From JAGOEF01 sp964511665 (lineage in GTDB: Bacteria > Bacteroidota > Bacteroidia > Bacteroidales > ML635J-15), in NCBI GenBank assembly GCA_964511665.1, contig CAZEHA010000019.1:1-53235 (forward strand): a DNA stretch of 53,235 nucleotides. Reading direction: 5' to 3'. The translations under genes and the position numbers were made by a program. The notes under the pieces were generated by a model. The model saw only the letters and a list, made by a program, of their open reading frames with translations, ran no database searches and was not told where the DNA came from. Below are positions 10,601 to 17,628 of the stretch, piece by piece; position 1 is the stretch's first letter; each line of letters opens with the position of its first letter.

Positions 10601-13600
10601 GTTCGTAACAAGAATTGAATATTGTATTTGTGTTCCGGCAACAATAGTTGCAGGACCTGATTTTACAATCGACACATCAGCATCAACATTTAAAGGAGTG
10701 TTAATTGTTTCTTCATTATTTGAAGGATCCGGGTCTGGATCGGACGAAGTAACCGATGCTGTATTTGGTATTGGGTCAACATTTGGAGCAGGAGACATGT
10801 CAATAACAGTTCCTCTAATTAGCAAGGTAAAACTTGCACCATCGTTCAAATCACCAATATTTAAACTTCCTGTCCATGGGCTTAACCATGTTCCTCCGCT
10901 ATTTACGGAATATTCAACGCTAGAAATAATTGTTGGGTCGATATTATCTGTTATAATCACATCTGTTGCTACCGAAGGACCATAATTAGTTACAGTAATT
11001 TCATAAACTATAGGACCACCAATTACAACCGGAGATGTTAACGCTCTTTTGGTTAAACCAAGATTGGCGGAAGTTAGTATATTTGTAACAACTGTTGATT
11101 CGTTATTCGACAAATCAGGATCAGTAGTTACAGCACTATAAACTGTAGCTGTATTTACAAGTGTTCCGGTAGCAGCCGGGTCAACATCACCACGAATCAT
11201 AACGTAGTTAACTCCTGGATAAAGAAATTCGGCAAGATATCTTGTGCCACCCCAAGCAAACCATGAATTTCCAAAGTTTAATGAGTATTGGGGATTAGAA
11301 ATTCCTGCAGGAATAATGTCTTCAATAGTTGCTTGAAGCGAATTATCCGGTCCGAAGTTTTCGACCATTAAGAAATAATAGATTTGCTCTCCTGCTGTAA
11401 TAACAGAAGGAAATACTTCGATTAATTGAGAAGGATCACCGACTGGTAAATTCGAGGGATCAATATGTGTCTTAATAATTGAAACATCAGAAGTTTTAAT
11501 CACTTCAATAGTAACAACAGCATCGTCGCAATTTGTAGGATTTAGCACCTCACATATTTGGTAAGTCAAAGTGTAAGTACCTCCAGGAGTAAAAGGAGCA
11601 ACATCAACTGACCCATCAGAATTTAATGTTAGTGTACCGGTTGGGTCTGCAACAGTTTCTGTAAGAATAACATCAACAGGATTAACCGGATTTCCGTTTA
11701 ATAAGTCATTATCAAATACATTTAAAACATTTGTTTGACCTGTTGTGCCATTAACCCCAGTTGCAGAATCATCATTAGCTATAATTTCGGGAGCTTCAAC
11801 GGTAATTGTTACTGTAGCCTGATCGCAATTTGTTGGATTTGCTATTTCGCATATTTGATAAACCAAATAATATGTCCCTGCGGGAGTACCCGGAGCAACA
11901 ACTACATCTGTTCCAACAAGGCTGATATTTGGATGGGTTGAACTAATGAAAGTTAAATCAACTTCTGCAGGATCAACCGGACTTCCGTTAAGTAAGTCGT
12001 TTGATAAAACATTTGTAACAGCAGTTCCGCCGGTCATTCCATTTACGGTTCCGGCATCATCAACTGCAATAATTTGTAATGCATTGTTAATGGTAATTGA
12101 AGCAGTTTCGCTACAACCTTCCGAATCTGTTACTACTACTGTATATGTTCCGGCAGAAAGATTCTCAAAAATATTTGAAGCTTGTGATAAGCCACCATTT
12201 AAACTATATGTAAACGGAGGAGTTCCACCACTTGCAGTTACTGTAATTTCGCCTGTTGATGCATTATAAAAATCTATTTCAGCAGTAACAGACAAACCAA
12301 CAATAATTGCCGGCATAACAGTAACGGTAACTTCGGCACAAGAAGATATTCCACAAGAATTTTCCCATGCTACATAATAAGTTGTTGTTACAGCAGGTGC
12401 TGCAATGCTCAGATCATTTCCTGTTCCTACCAAAGTTCCTTCGCAAGAGCCTGTGTACCAGTTTAATACGTCGCCAGAGCCTCCGGTTGCTGACAGCACA
12501 ATATTTCCTGTTTCGTTAAAACAAACAGATGAAACATCTGAGTTTGCTGCACTCGGAGCTTCAGGTAAAGGATTAACAATTACCTGAATAGGTACTTTAT
12601 TTGGGCTTATACAAGAACCCGCCAAACCCTCTGCTACATAATAAGTAAATGTTCCAACAACCGAAGTTGAAGGAGTAATAGAAGTTTGAGGAACTCCGGT
12701 TAAACTAGTATAGTAATACAATGTATAAGAAGGATCACTTGCAGTGGCAGTTAATGGAACCGCAACATCATTCTGACAATAAGTAACAGGACTGGTTACA
12801 ATTGGAGTACTCGTTAAAGTAAGAACTTCAATTGTAAATTCAAAATAACAACTAGTTGATCCAGGAGGAACAGCATAGTAAGTACTCACGCCCGGTGTTG
12901 CAGGGAATGGATTTGAAATAGTGTATTCAGTTGTCGCACCAGTAACAGGATATTGATTATAATATCTTGAGCCGGCAGGAAAATGACCAGAAACCTGAGT
13001 AATTGGAATTGAACCACTGACATTACACTGTAAAAACTCTAAAACTGTTGGTGTAGCAGCACAATTTGCAGTAACAAAAGCAGATTCGTCAATGGCAAAT
13101 CGGAAAGGAGCAATAATTGGCTCACCTGCACAAATCCCACTCATTTCATATCCTTGCATGGTAGAGTGATTATTTAAAATTGTACCACTTATTTGACCTA
13201 TGCCATTCATGTGTCCATGAATAAGAACTTCAGCGTCACAATTTGTATTCGATAAAATAGTACAGTCTTCGGTTACTTTCACTTTAAAAGTTAATAAGCC
13301 AAGCAAATCGTTAGGATCAGCGGGTAATGGCAAAGTTCCTATTTCCCAAACAATTGAACCGTTTGCTCCTAATGATGGATCAAAGTATAAATCGTTAGGG
13401 CTAGGAGCAGGAGTGAAAAATATCTGATTATTACTACTTACATACGATGATGCAAAAGGAATTGGTACAACAAGCTCAGCATTATCGATTGGCTCGGTTC
13501 CTTTATTGCGAACTTCTATGGAAATCTCGATTTCCTGACCTGGTTCCGCAATTAGAGGATCGCCTGGTGTATATGGAACACCATTAATACTAAGTACAGA

Positions 13601-14767
13601 GTTTTGTGCTTCGGGTGTTGGAATATATGCATCAACCGACATTGCCAGCATAAATACCACATAGGTGTCTTGAGTGCTTCCATAGCGGAAGGAAGTAGAA
13701 GTCTGGTTGTTGGTAATAACTGAGTTTCCCGGGTTCGGTACGTCGAACATCGAAATGTCGAGGCCTGTATTGTTTACAAGATTGGGATTTCTCGAATTTC
13801 CACCGGTAAAAATTGAACTGTTGAAAAAGTTATTCGAGGAGTTTTGAGCATGATTCAGCGTAATCCAGTTTGTGTTGTTGTGGTCGCGAACCTGAAAATA
13901 GTCTCCGCTGATACCCCTGTCGCCTTCGCCTGCAACAAGACCCAACTTAAGATTAACATCGCCCGACTGCACTGTGTTAAAGCCCGATACAGGTATCGTG
14001 AAATCGGCTGTAATTTGGCCTGCAACATAGGCATGGCCATCGAAAATGGTAACATCTCTCCAGTTCATTTTCGAGTTTTCGTAAATTACAACCATTGCCC
14101 AGCCTCCATAATAACCGGTGCTGCCACCGTTTCCTTCTCTAAGCGCAATGTTACCCACAAAGTATTCGCCCACTCCATACTGACGTACATAATCGGTTAC
14201 CTCGGCATAGGCAGAGAACATTTGTCCATGCTGGGTTTCGGGATAATAAATGTCGTTTGCGTTGGCAGTAACCGTTGTATACGAACCTGCCCCTGGCCCT
14301 TTTAAAAGGACTTCTCTTTTATTGAAATCGACGGTTACACTGTTTTTAGTTACCGAAAACTCCATTGGACTGCTTCCTCCATTGTGAGCTCGCCCTGTCC
14401 AGTATAGTCCTGCATATATAATATTTGAACACTCGGGAATAGCTCCATTCTCGGTCGAGAATTGTAAATTTGCCGACGATGAGTTTAAGGTTTCAGCATC
14501 AGAATCAGTGTCAATATATATCATCTGATTGTTGTTTGAGCCGTTGTCGCTGTAACTGTCGAGTGTCAAATTTGTGTTCCCGGTTAAAGTAAAATCGCCT
14601 TTCACCGAGTAAATGTACTTTGAAGGTGTGTATACCGAACTTCTTTGGGTGAATGCTTCTATAACCTGTGCCATTGTGTCAAATGCAGGTAACAACAGAA
14701 AAACAGCCACAAGAGCTGTCGCAAAAAATGCTGTTGCATTATGTGATGTTCTAATAATGATATTCAT
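4652..14767 (-). CDS. Giant SprB-like cell-surface adhesin with T9SS type B sorting domain (3371 aa)
   Basis: This 10.1-kb gene encodes an exported surface adhesin. Domains in order, from translation: signal peptide (to about 34, ending TMAQ); an N-terminal globular region (about 35-400); an Ig/DUF11-like segment (about 385-540) and further Ig-like domains (about 600-900, including one SprB-type unit near 850-900); two cadherin/BIg-like units starting IIAxDD (about 900-1090); five DUF11 repeats (about 1093-1750); six more cadherin-like units (about 1750-2340) sharing the core FDNDLLNGNPVNPADVTLTE; three HYR domains (about 2343-2576); nine SprB repeats (about 2585-3270); and a CHU_C/T9SS type B domain (about 3289-3371) with FSPNYDGYNDLF and LNRWGNEVY. 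The C-terminal domain directs export through T9SS. The following PorP/SprF gene fits the sprB-sprF arrangement. A gliding role is possible but not shown; attachment is equally likely. Confidence 0.95.
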   Translation of the reverse strand: MNIIIRTSHNATAFFATALVAVFLLLPAFDTMAQVIEAFTQRSSVYTPSKYIYSVKGDFTLTGNTNLTLDSYSDNGSNNNQMIYIDTDSDAETLNSSSANLQFSTENGAIPECSNIIYAGLYWTGRAHNGGSSPMEFSVTKNSVTVDFNKREVLLKGPGAGSYTTVTANANDIYYPETQHGQMFSAYAEVTDYVRQYGVGEYFVGNIALREGNGGSTGYYGGWAMVVIYENSKMNWRDVTIFDGHAYVAGQITADFTIPVSGFNTVQSGDVNLKLGLVAGEGDRGISGDYFQVRDHNNTNWITLNHAQNSSNNFFNSSIFTGGNSRNPNLVNNTGLDISMFDVPNPGNSVITNNQTSTSFRYGSTQDTYVVFMLAMSVDAYIPTPEAQNSVLSINGVPYTPGDPLIAEPGQEIEISIEVRNKGTEPIDNAELVVPIPFASSYVSSNNQIFFTPAPSPNDLYFDPSLGANGSIVWEIGTLPLPADPNDLLGLLTFKVKVTEDCTILSNTNCDAEVLIHGHMNGIGQISGTILNNHSTMQGYEMSGICAGEPIIAPFRFAIDESAFVTANCAATPTVLEFLQCNVSGSIPITQVSGHFPAGSRYYNQYPVTGATTEYTISNPFPATPGVSTYYAVPPGSTSCYFEFTIEVLTLTSTPIVTSPVTYCQNDVAVPLTATASDPSYTLYYYTSLTGVPQTSITPSTSVVGTFTYYVAEGLAGSCISPNKVPIQVIVNPLPEAPSAANSDVSSVCFNETGNIVLSATGGSGDVLNWYTGSCEGTLVGTGNDLSIAAPAVTTTYYVAWENSCGISSCAEVTVTVMPAIIVGLSVTAEIDFYNASTGEITVTASGGTPPFTYSLNGGLSQASNIFENLSAGTYTVVVTDSEGCSETASITINNALQIIAVDDAGTVNGMTGGTAVTNVLSNDLLNGSPVDPAEVDLTFISSTHPNISLVGTDVVVAPGTPAGTYYLVYQICEIANPTNCDQATVTITVEAPEIIANDDSATGVNGTTGQTNVLNVFDNDLLNGNPVNPVDVILTETVADPTGTLTLNSDGSVDVAPFTPGGTYTLTYQICEVLNPTNCDDAVVTIEVIKTSDVSIIKTHIDPSNLPVGDPSQLIEVFPSVITAGEQIYYFLMVENFGPDNSLQATIEDIIPAGISNPQYSLNFGNSWFAWGGTRYLAEFLYPGVNYVMIRGDVDPAATGTLVNTATVYSAVTTDPDLSNNESTVVTNILTSANLGLTKRALTSPVVIGGPIVYEITVTNYGPSVATDVIITDNIDPTIISSVEYSVNSGGTWLSPWTGSLNIGDLNDGASFTLLIRGTVIDMSPAPNVDPIPNTASVTSSDPDPDPSNNEETINTPLNVDADVSIVKSGPATIVAGTQIQYSILVTNNSNTFDSENVHIHDVINTSIISNPQYSADGGATWFAWTGEYVIGDMIPLANFELLIRGTVISSYTGNVLNTATVETDTPDSDITNNTSTVITVVEVVADLNIVKIQIDPSILPLTEAQIFGNPNDLIINPVEITAGEDIYYVLFYWNDGPSDATNVIIDDILPGFVIDWEASRCQANYGDWTGTGNLGTIIAGGRCVLVIRGSVVPEATGNLVNTAYIHSDDVTDPDPSNDESTFVTPIQAQADLSIAKTVNNSTPYVGDNITFTITVTNNGPSEATNVEVTDQLPSGYTYVTHTTSNGTYNSVTGLWEVGTVSFPGSEVLTITATVNLPGGNYLNIATITDLDQFDPDSGNDEDDESTNPVNVIIANDDSAGPINGFEGAFNILNVFDNDLLNGLPVIPANLILTETVADPTGNLTLNPDGSVDLAPNTPAGTYTLTYQICEIANPTNCDDAIVTITVDAPEIIANDDIAGGVNGYDGQINVLNVFDNDLLNGNPVNSSDVTLTVTVADPTGTLTLNPDGSVDVAPGTPAGTYTLTYEICEIVNPTNCDDAQVIITVVATSIVANDDSATDVDGTTGVVGILNVFDNDLLNGDPVNPADVTLTETVADPTGSLSLNADGTVDVAPGTPEGTYTLTYEICEILNPSNCDDAIVTIAVVPGEIIANDDLASGINGYTGQNNILNVFDNDLLSGNPVNPADVTLTETVADPTGSLTLNPDGSVDIAPGTPAGTYTLTYEICEILNPANCDDALVIITVGATSIIANDDYSYDVNGHTGETAVVNVFDNDLLNGNPVNPAEVILTETIPEDNGYLVLNPDGTVDVLPNTPAGTYYLTYQICEVLNPSNCDDAQVFVTVLHATIAATDDNFTSSAVDCELGGVAGNVLDNDLLDGAPVDFNDVVITLTNDGGIVGASISANGDLNIPAGLAVGTYYLSYEICEVINPTNCDNADITVVIQDFVDPTITCPGDVAVNSDAGNCEATNVVIGTPIFNDNCGVNTVTGVRDDMLALTDPYPLGTTTITWTVTDFSGNIATCEQIVTVTDIELPTIVCPAPVAVNTDADECTASGVDLGTPVVDDNCSILSVTNDAPAVFPIGTTTVTWTVTDGSGNIATCEQIVTVTDIELPTIVCPADITSCSNVIDLGTPVVSDNCGIQSIVNNAPAVFTSGTTVVTWTITDVNGNVNTCEQLVHVSLMEVSVQSSTQVSCHGAADAEIIVNVEGSMGDMVFSLNGSGHQNHGHFTGLTGGDYVIEVIDANGCIYSTGTIIIENPLALNLLIEADAQVTCNNATDASITVNASGGTGVITYSLNGGTPQTENVFSGLSAGNYTIIVSDELGCSISSDVIVIANPEALSLSITADTQVSCFDAEDASISVFANGGTGTLVYSLNGGTPQTENVFSGLSAGNYTIIVSDELGCSISSDVIVIANPEALSLSITADTQVSCFDAEDASISVLVNGGTGTLMYSLNGGTPQTDNVFSNLAAGSYTIVVSDDNGCSITSDAIVIVNPQALSIQVNASQQVSCNDAGDANISIVATGGTGEYTYTLNGGNPQLENTFGNLAPGEYMVQVLDEMGCSINSDIIIIENPGLLQAEVTTTNVSCFEANDGTATISVSGGSGSMVYTLMGGMPQNSGEFTGLAAGSYTVHIEDAFGCSTSVNFEISQPEVLSLSYSSNCITGEVAITLIAAGGAQPYQYSIDGGISYSSEALFTQLTENSTIELQVIDANGCISGGISIPVASLNTLQTTVTMLEANTCYGVADAMVEVMPLGGVAPYYFSINGSEDSDSGIFANLPAGSHQVLVHDSNGCPSYTEFFIDSIEEIVIETISSTNADCTGTTGGLAEIEISGGAGMYNYSWSNGMETNRIENLSAGVYVVSVTDANNCTKEFEVIIDRDDVEIPLVFNNVFSPNYDGYNDLFVLGNLELYPDNELVILNRWGNEVYTMQSYDNSWDGSDLSEGTYFYVLKVNICDKMETFSGYITILR
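6243..6661 (-). repeat. Near-perfect tandem duplication inside the SprB repeats
   Basis: Bases 6243-6424 and 6480-6661 read as identical over 182 positions. The unit offset is 237 bp, which is 79 codons, so the reading frame is preserved. Flanking units are only moderately similar, so this pair is a recent duplication or has been homogenised by gene conversion. Confidence 0.9.
7740..9520 (-). repeat. Six tandem cadherin/BIg-like protein repeats in the adhesin
   Basis: About 100-residue units, each beginning IIANDD or a close variant and containing FDNDLLNG, a TVADPTG-type turn, TPAGTYTLTYEICE and NPxNCDDA. Two further copies lie at about 11500-12080, separated from this block by the five DUF11 repeats. 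The copies differ at many silent sites, so the block is older than the duplication at 6243-6661. Confidence 0.85.
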
Positions 14768-14788
14768 AGGTTTGGTTTGTTTAAATGT

Positions 14789-15340
14789 TTACTCGGGAAT
14801 AGATATATAATATACTACGTCGGTTTTTTTTGCGGAATCAAATTTGATTTGTTTTTGTAAAATGCGCTCATCACAATTTGAGTTGCATTGAATAACAATA
14901 TATTTCAACTCAGAGAATGAGGCCATTCGTCCGATATCAATGCTTTGGTTTAATTCTCCATCGGTGCTTATAACAATCATTTTTGCTGAAGCATATTCTT
15001 TTTTTGCCCTGTAGAGCTTGTCGATGTCGCTGGTATTGGCATACACCACTATTGGAAAAGCCTCTGCTCCAATCTCGTTTGTATTGTTCGATACATACAA
15101 GGCAGGGTGATGATTAAAATATAAATCGTTTAATTCGGAAGCCGTCTTTTCTGATTCTTGCCTCTGTTCCGATTTCAGTTGAATATCGCCTGCATAAATA
15201 TTAAGTTGTTGTATTTGCTGACTTTGCACACTTTGAATGCCCGAAATATATATCATCACAAATACAGAAAACGAAAACAACATTTTTTTCAACGGTTTAA
15301 GATGTTGCCGTTTGCTAAGGGTTTTATCTGAATTATTCAT
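14789..15340 (-). CDS. Exported protein of unknown function, first gene of the adhesin operon
   Basis: I do not recognise this family. The 183-residue product has an N-terminal membrane segment (about 20-40, MLFSFSVFVMIYISG) followed by SVQSQQ, a plausible signal-peptidase site, so it is probably periplasmic. The mature part contains alternating beta-strands (FPIVVYAN, KMIVISTDGE, KYIVIQCNSNC, DVVYYISIPE) and helices, which suggests a small alpha/beta fold, with a possible disulphide between the two cysteines of CNSNC. Met20 is an alternative start. It lies 21 bases upstream of the adhesin gene in the same orientation and is the only gene of the four without a recognised T9SS-linked role. A function in adhesin export or maturation is inference from position only. 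Confidence 0.8.
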   Translation of the reverse strand: MNNSDKTLSKRQHLKPLKKMLFSFSVFVMIYISGIQSVQSQQIQQLNIYAGDIQLKSEQRQESEKTASELNDLYFNHHPALYVSNNTNEIGAEAFPIVVYANTSDIDKLYRAKKEYASAKMIVISTDGELNQSIDIGRMASFSELKYIVIQCNSNCDERILQKQIKFDSAKKTDVVYYISIPE

Positions 15341-15642
15341 CTGAGTTATTGTTTTGCTGCATTAACATAAATATCGCAATTAAGTTTAGAAAAAGTCTAA
15401 AAAAAAATAAAGAAAAATCGCAAACCTAAGTAAATCAGGTACATGAGCTTTGATAAATCTTATTATTAATTACAAATTTAAAAGCAAAGTATTATCATTA
15501 TGTTAACAGCTTGCTCGGGTTTAGGGTAGATTTTTAGCCAAATGCAGGAAGAATCAAGTTTGAATAATGCAATTATACTTGTGAATAGCAAATTTATTAT
15601 GCAAGCAGTCAGGCAAAACTGTCTTAAGACTAGGTCAGGTAC
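15341..15642. other. Intergenic region upstream of the adhesin operon
   Basis: About 300 bases between the first adhesin-operon gene and the 3' end of the AraC gene, with no convincing coding sequence. At 15366-15373 the minus strand reads TATTTATG, one mismatch from the -7 consensus TAnnTTTG, 25 bases before the operon's first ATG. This is a weak promoter candidate that may depend on an activator. No terminator hairpin for the AraC gene was identified. Confidence 0.4.
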
Positions 15643-16785
15643 TTATGGCTGTTTTTCTTTGATAAAGTCGGTGGGACGAATGCTGGTTTCTGCCTTAAAT
15701 ACCCGTAGAAATGTGCTATATGAGCTAAAACCCGAGAGCGCGGCTATTCTTTCAAGTTCTATCGGGTGTTTTCTGGCTATGGCTTCGGTTATCATTTCCA
15801 TGGCATCTTTTATCCGGTAACTGTTTATGAGCCCTCTGAAGTTGGTGTTAAAATTCAATCGAATGGCTTCCGACATATATGTGCGATTGGTATGAAAATG
15901 ATAGCAAAAATCGAATACCGATACTTCGCTGTTGCGATAGCATTTCGATTCAGTGAGGTACTTTTCAATTTGTTTTCGGCTTATTCTGGTGCTTAATTCT
16001 GTTTCAACGGCAGGTTCAAATGCGCTCATATTGTAAACCTCGGGCTGCCTGAACCCGTTCAGACCGGCGTACCAGAAGAAAAGGGCAAACATAAAATATG
16101 AGCTTGCAATTAAAGCAGAATTGGGCTCAAGTTTGTCGTTCGATAAAATATGAATAATTACAAAAAACACGGTAAGCAACAGCAGCATATATCCAAGCAC
16201 CTTAATCCATCGTAGTTCTGAAGAAACGCTGTCGGCGAAAACTTCTTTAATTTTATTATAGTGTTTCCGCAGTGTTATAAATATTGCTATAACATATGCC
16301 AATGCACTGAACACAAAACACAGTTTGCCAATATTGTAGATAATTTTACCCGTCTCAAACCAGGGGGCAGCAGCAACAGGCTTGTCGAGCAGAAATTCTA
16401 TGAACTCTTCTTCGCCGGCAGGGCCAATAAGGATTTTTTGCAATACAAAGAAAGTGATACTGATAGCTATCGATACCAGAAAATGATAGAATAATATGCT
16501 GTGTTTTAGTTTCTCTTCAGAAGTTATCGATTTGATATAGATGAAGAAGGTCGGGAAAAGCATCAGCACAACCCCTGCCTGTACAGGGAATAGTATTGAA
16601 TATAGGTTGATGTGGTTCTCAAACTTGAAATATGTCATCATGTATGTGAAGCTTGCCAACACCAATACAAGAAACATATAAAAGCCCGAACGTTGTTTGA
16701 TTTTACCTGTAAAAATGTAGCTAAGTGCCCAGGCAAGCGGAAAAAAGAATGCCAGAATAAGCGATATCAGCTTCAGTTCATGCAT
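15643..16785 (-). CDS. Membrane-bound AraC family transcriptional regulator (7TM + HTH)
   Basis: A 380-residue protein with about seven hydrophobic transmembrane segments in the first ~240 residues, followed by a C-terminal AraC/XylS DNA-binding domain of two helix-turn-helix motifs (about 275-378). The second motif shows the typical GFSSYSTFLRVFKAETSIRPTDF. This architecture is frequent in Bacteroidetes and implies a sensor in the inner membrane whose cytoplasmic C-terminus binds DNA directly; the ligand is unknown. It has its own perfect -7 box at 16802-16809. It lies directly upstream of, and in the same direction as, the adhesin operon with about 300 bases between, so it is a natural candidate regulator of that operon. 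That link is inference. Confidence 0.9.
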   Translation of the reverse strand: MHELKLISLILAFFFPLAWALSYIFTGKIKQRSGFYMFLVLVLASFTYMMTYFKFENHINLYSILFPVQAGVVLMLFPTFFIYIKSITSEEKLKHSILFYHFLVSIAISITFFVLQKILIGPAGEEEFIEFLLDKPVAAAPWFETGKIIYNIGKLCFVFSALAYVIAIFITLRKHYNKIKEVFADSVSSELRWIKVLGYMLLLLTVFFVIIHILSNDKLEPNSALIASSYFMFALFFWYAGLNGFRQPEVYNMSAFEPAVETELSTRISRKQIEKYLTESKCYRNSEVSVFDFCYHFHTNRTYMSEAIRLNFNTNFRGLINSYRIKDAMEMITEAIARKHPIELERIAALSGFSSYSTFLRVFKAETSIRPTDFIKEKQP

Positions 16786-16801
16786 AGGGTTTGCAAAAAC
16801 A

Positions 16802-16809
16802 CAAAACTA
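16802..16809 (-). promoter_or_regulatory. Bacteroidetes -7 box (TAGTTTTG) for the AraC gene
   Basis: The minus strand reads TAGTTTTG, a perfect TAnnTTTG match, 16 bases before the ATG at 16785. Confidence 0.55.
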
Positions 16810-16926
16810 AGTAAAAAAAATGATTTAATGCAGTGCTAAAATGATTGAAATTCAATTACATGCGATTTATTGTAAAAATGCAAACAACAAAATTGATATT
16901 GTTAATAAGCATTATTCTGTTTTTAA

Positions 16927-16934
16927 TAATTTTG
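16927..16934 (+). promoter_or_regulatory. Candidate -7 box (TAATTTTG) for a small RNA
   Basis: A perfect match to TAnnTTTG on the plus strand, where no plus-strand protein gene follows for almost 2 kb. The nearest TTG that could act as a -33 element (16899-16901) is 25 bases away, somewhat too far, so the promoter assignment is tentative. Confidence 0.35.
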
Positions 16935-16940
16935 ATACAA

Positions 16941-17025
16941 GGTATTATTAACCGGTGATGAATCAGTTGATGTATCTTTAAACTCTCACCCAAAGAAGTT
17001 GCTCTAAGCGGCAACTTCTTTTTTT
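16941..17025 (+). ncRNA. Candidate ~85-nt small RNA with its own promoter and terminator
   Basis: A plus-strand -7 box at 16927-16934 would start a transcript near 16940. This would run about 85 bases to a strong rho-independent terminator: a perfect 10-bp stem at 16993-17002 / 17011-17020 (AAGAAGTTGC / GCAACTTCTT) followed by a T-run. There is no credible reading frame inside it, and no plus-strand gene upstream whose terminator this could be. It lies in a 348-base gap between the AraC gene and the Spy-like gene, both on the minus strand. I match it to no known RNA family. The alternative is that the hairpin ends the minus-strand sigma-factor operon, although on that strand it is followed by GGG rather than a T-run. 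Confidence 0.35.
16993..17025 (+). terminator. Strong rho-independent terminator oriented to the plus strand
   Basis: A perfect 10-bp stem with an 8-base loop (TCTAAGCG), followed by a run of T on the plus strand. It is an orphan relative to annotated plus-strand genes and is the main support for the small-RNA call. Confidence 0.7.
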
Positions 17026-17133
17026 GAAAATTGCAACTATGCTTTACAGTATTACGAAACTTGTTGCAGGCCTCTGTAACCAATAATCAAAGCCTTATTG
17101 AGCGTTAAAATCACAGTACTTTTCCAAGAACTT

Positions 17134-17610
17134 CTACTCACCGTCTAACCCACCGGGGGCTTTCCCGCATCCTCTTCCGTATTCGTGAAGAAGTTGCTTT
17201 CTGAATCCTCTTTCTGCTTCGTAGAATTTGGCAACTTTTTGTATGGGGAGAATTTTTTTGAACTTCTCGTAATACTCCGACTGAATGGCTGTTTTTTCTT
17301 TCTGAATTTCCATCATCCTGTCGAGTATTTTTGTTAGTTCGCTGTCGCTCAATGCAGTCTTACCTGTTTTTAGTTCGCGGTTAATGCTGCGTTCGGCTTC
17401 GAATAATTCATCGTTTTTCTTCTCAAATTCGTTGTAAACAGGCCAAAATTTTTGCGCTTCATCAACGCTGAGGTTCAGTTGCGTGCTAATGTAGGCTACT
17501 TTATCGGCCTTCATTTTTTCCATGTCGGGTTTTTGATTTTTTTGCTGTGCATTGGCGGTTGTAATGACCAAACACAGTAGTGCTGTTGCAATATTTCTCA
17601 GGGTTTTCAT
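17134..17610 (-). CDS. Spy/CpxP-like periplasmic protein
   Basis: A 158-residue exported protein: a signal peptide ending TTANAQQ, then an almost entirely helical, highly charged mature region with LNLSVDEAQKFWPVYNEFEKK (here cut into LNLSVDEAQKF and WPVYNEFEKK). This resembles the periplasmic heavy-metal-sensor/Spy-like proteins that accompany ECF sigma factors in many Bacteroidetes and are often named sensor of ECF-type sigma factor. Such proteins are thought to bind unfolded proteins or metals in the periplasm. The C-terminal GRGCGKAPGG tail holds its only cysteine. It is the third gene of a sigma factor-membrane protein-Spy-like cluster, 18 bases after the membrane protein gene, which supports a role in envelope-stress signalling. 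Confidence 0.75.
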   Translation of the reverse strand: MKTLRNIATALLCLVITTANAQQKNQKPDMEKMKADKVAYISTQLNLSVDEAQKFWPVYNEFEKKNDELFEAERSINRELKTGKTALSDSELTKILDRMMEIQKEKTAIQSEYYEKFKKILPIQKVAKFYEAERGFRKQLLHEYGRGCGKAPGGLDGE

Positions 17611-17628
17611 ATTTTTGCTTCTTAAGTA

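Noticed and set aside
16856..17083. 75-residue minus-strand reading frame between the AraC and Spy-like genes
   Set aside because: It has no recognisable features, no promoter or signal, and it runs across the terminator hairpin and the candidate small RNA.
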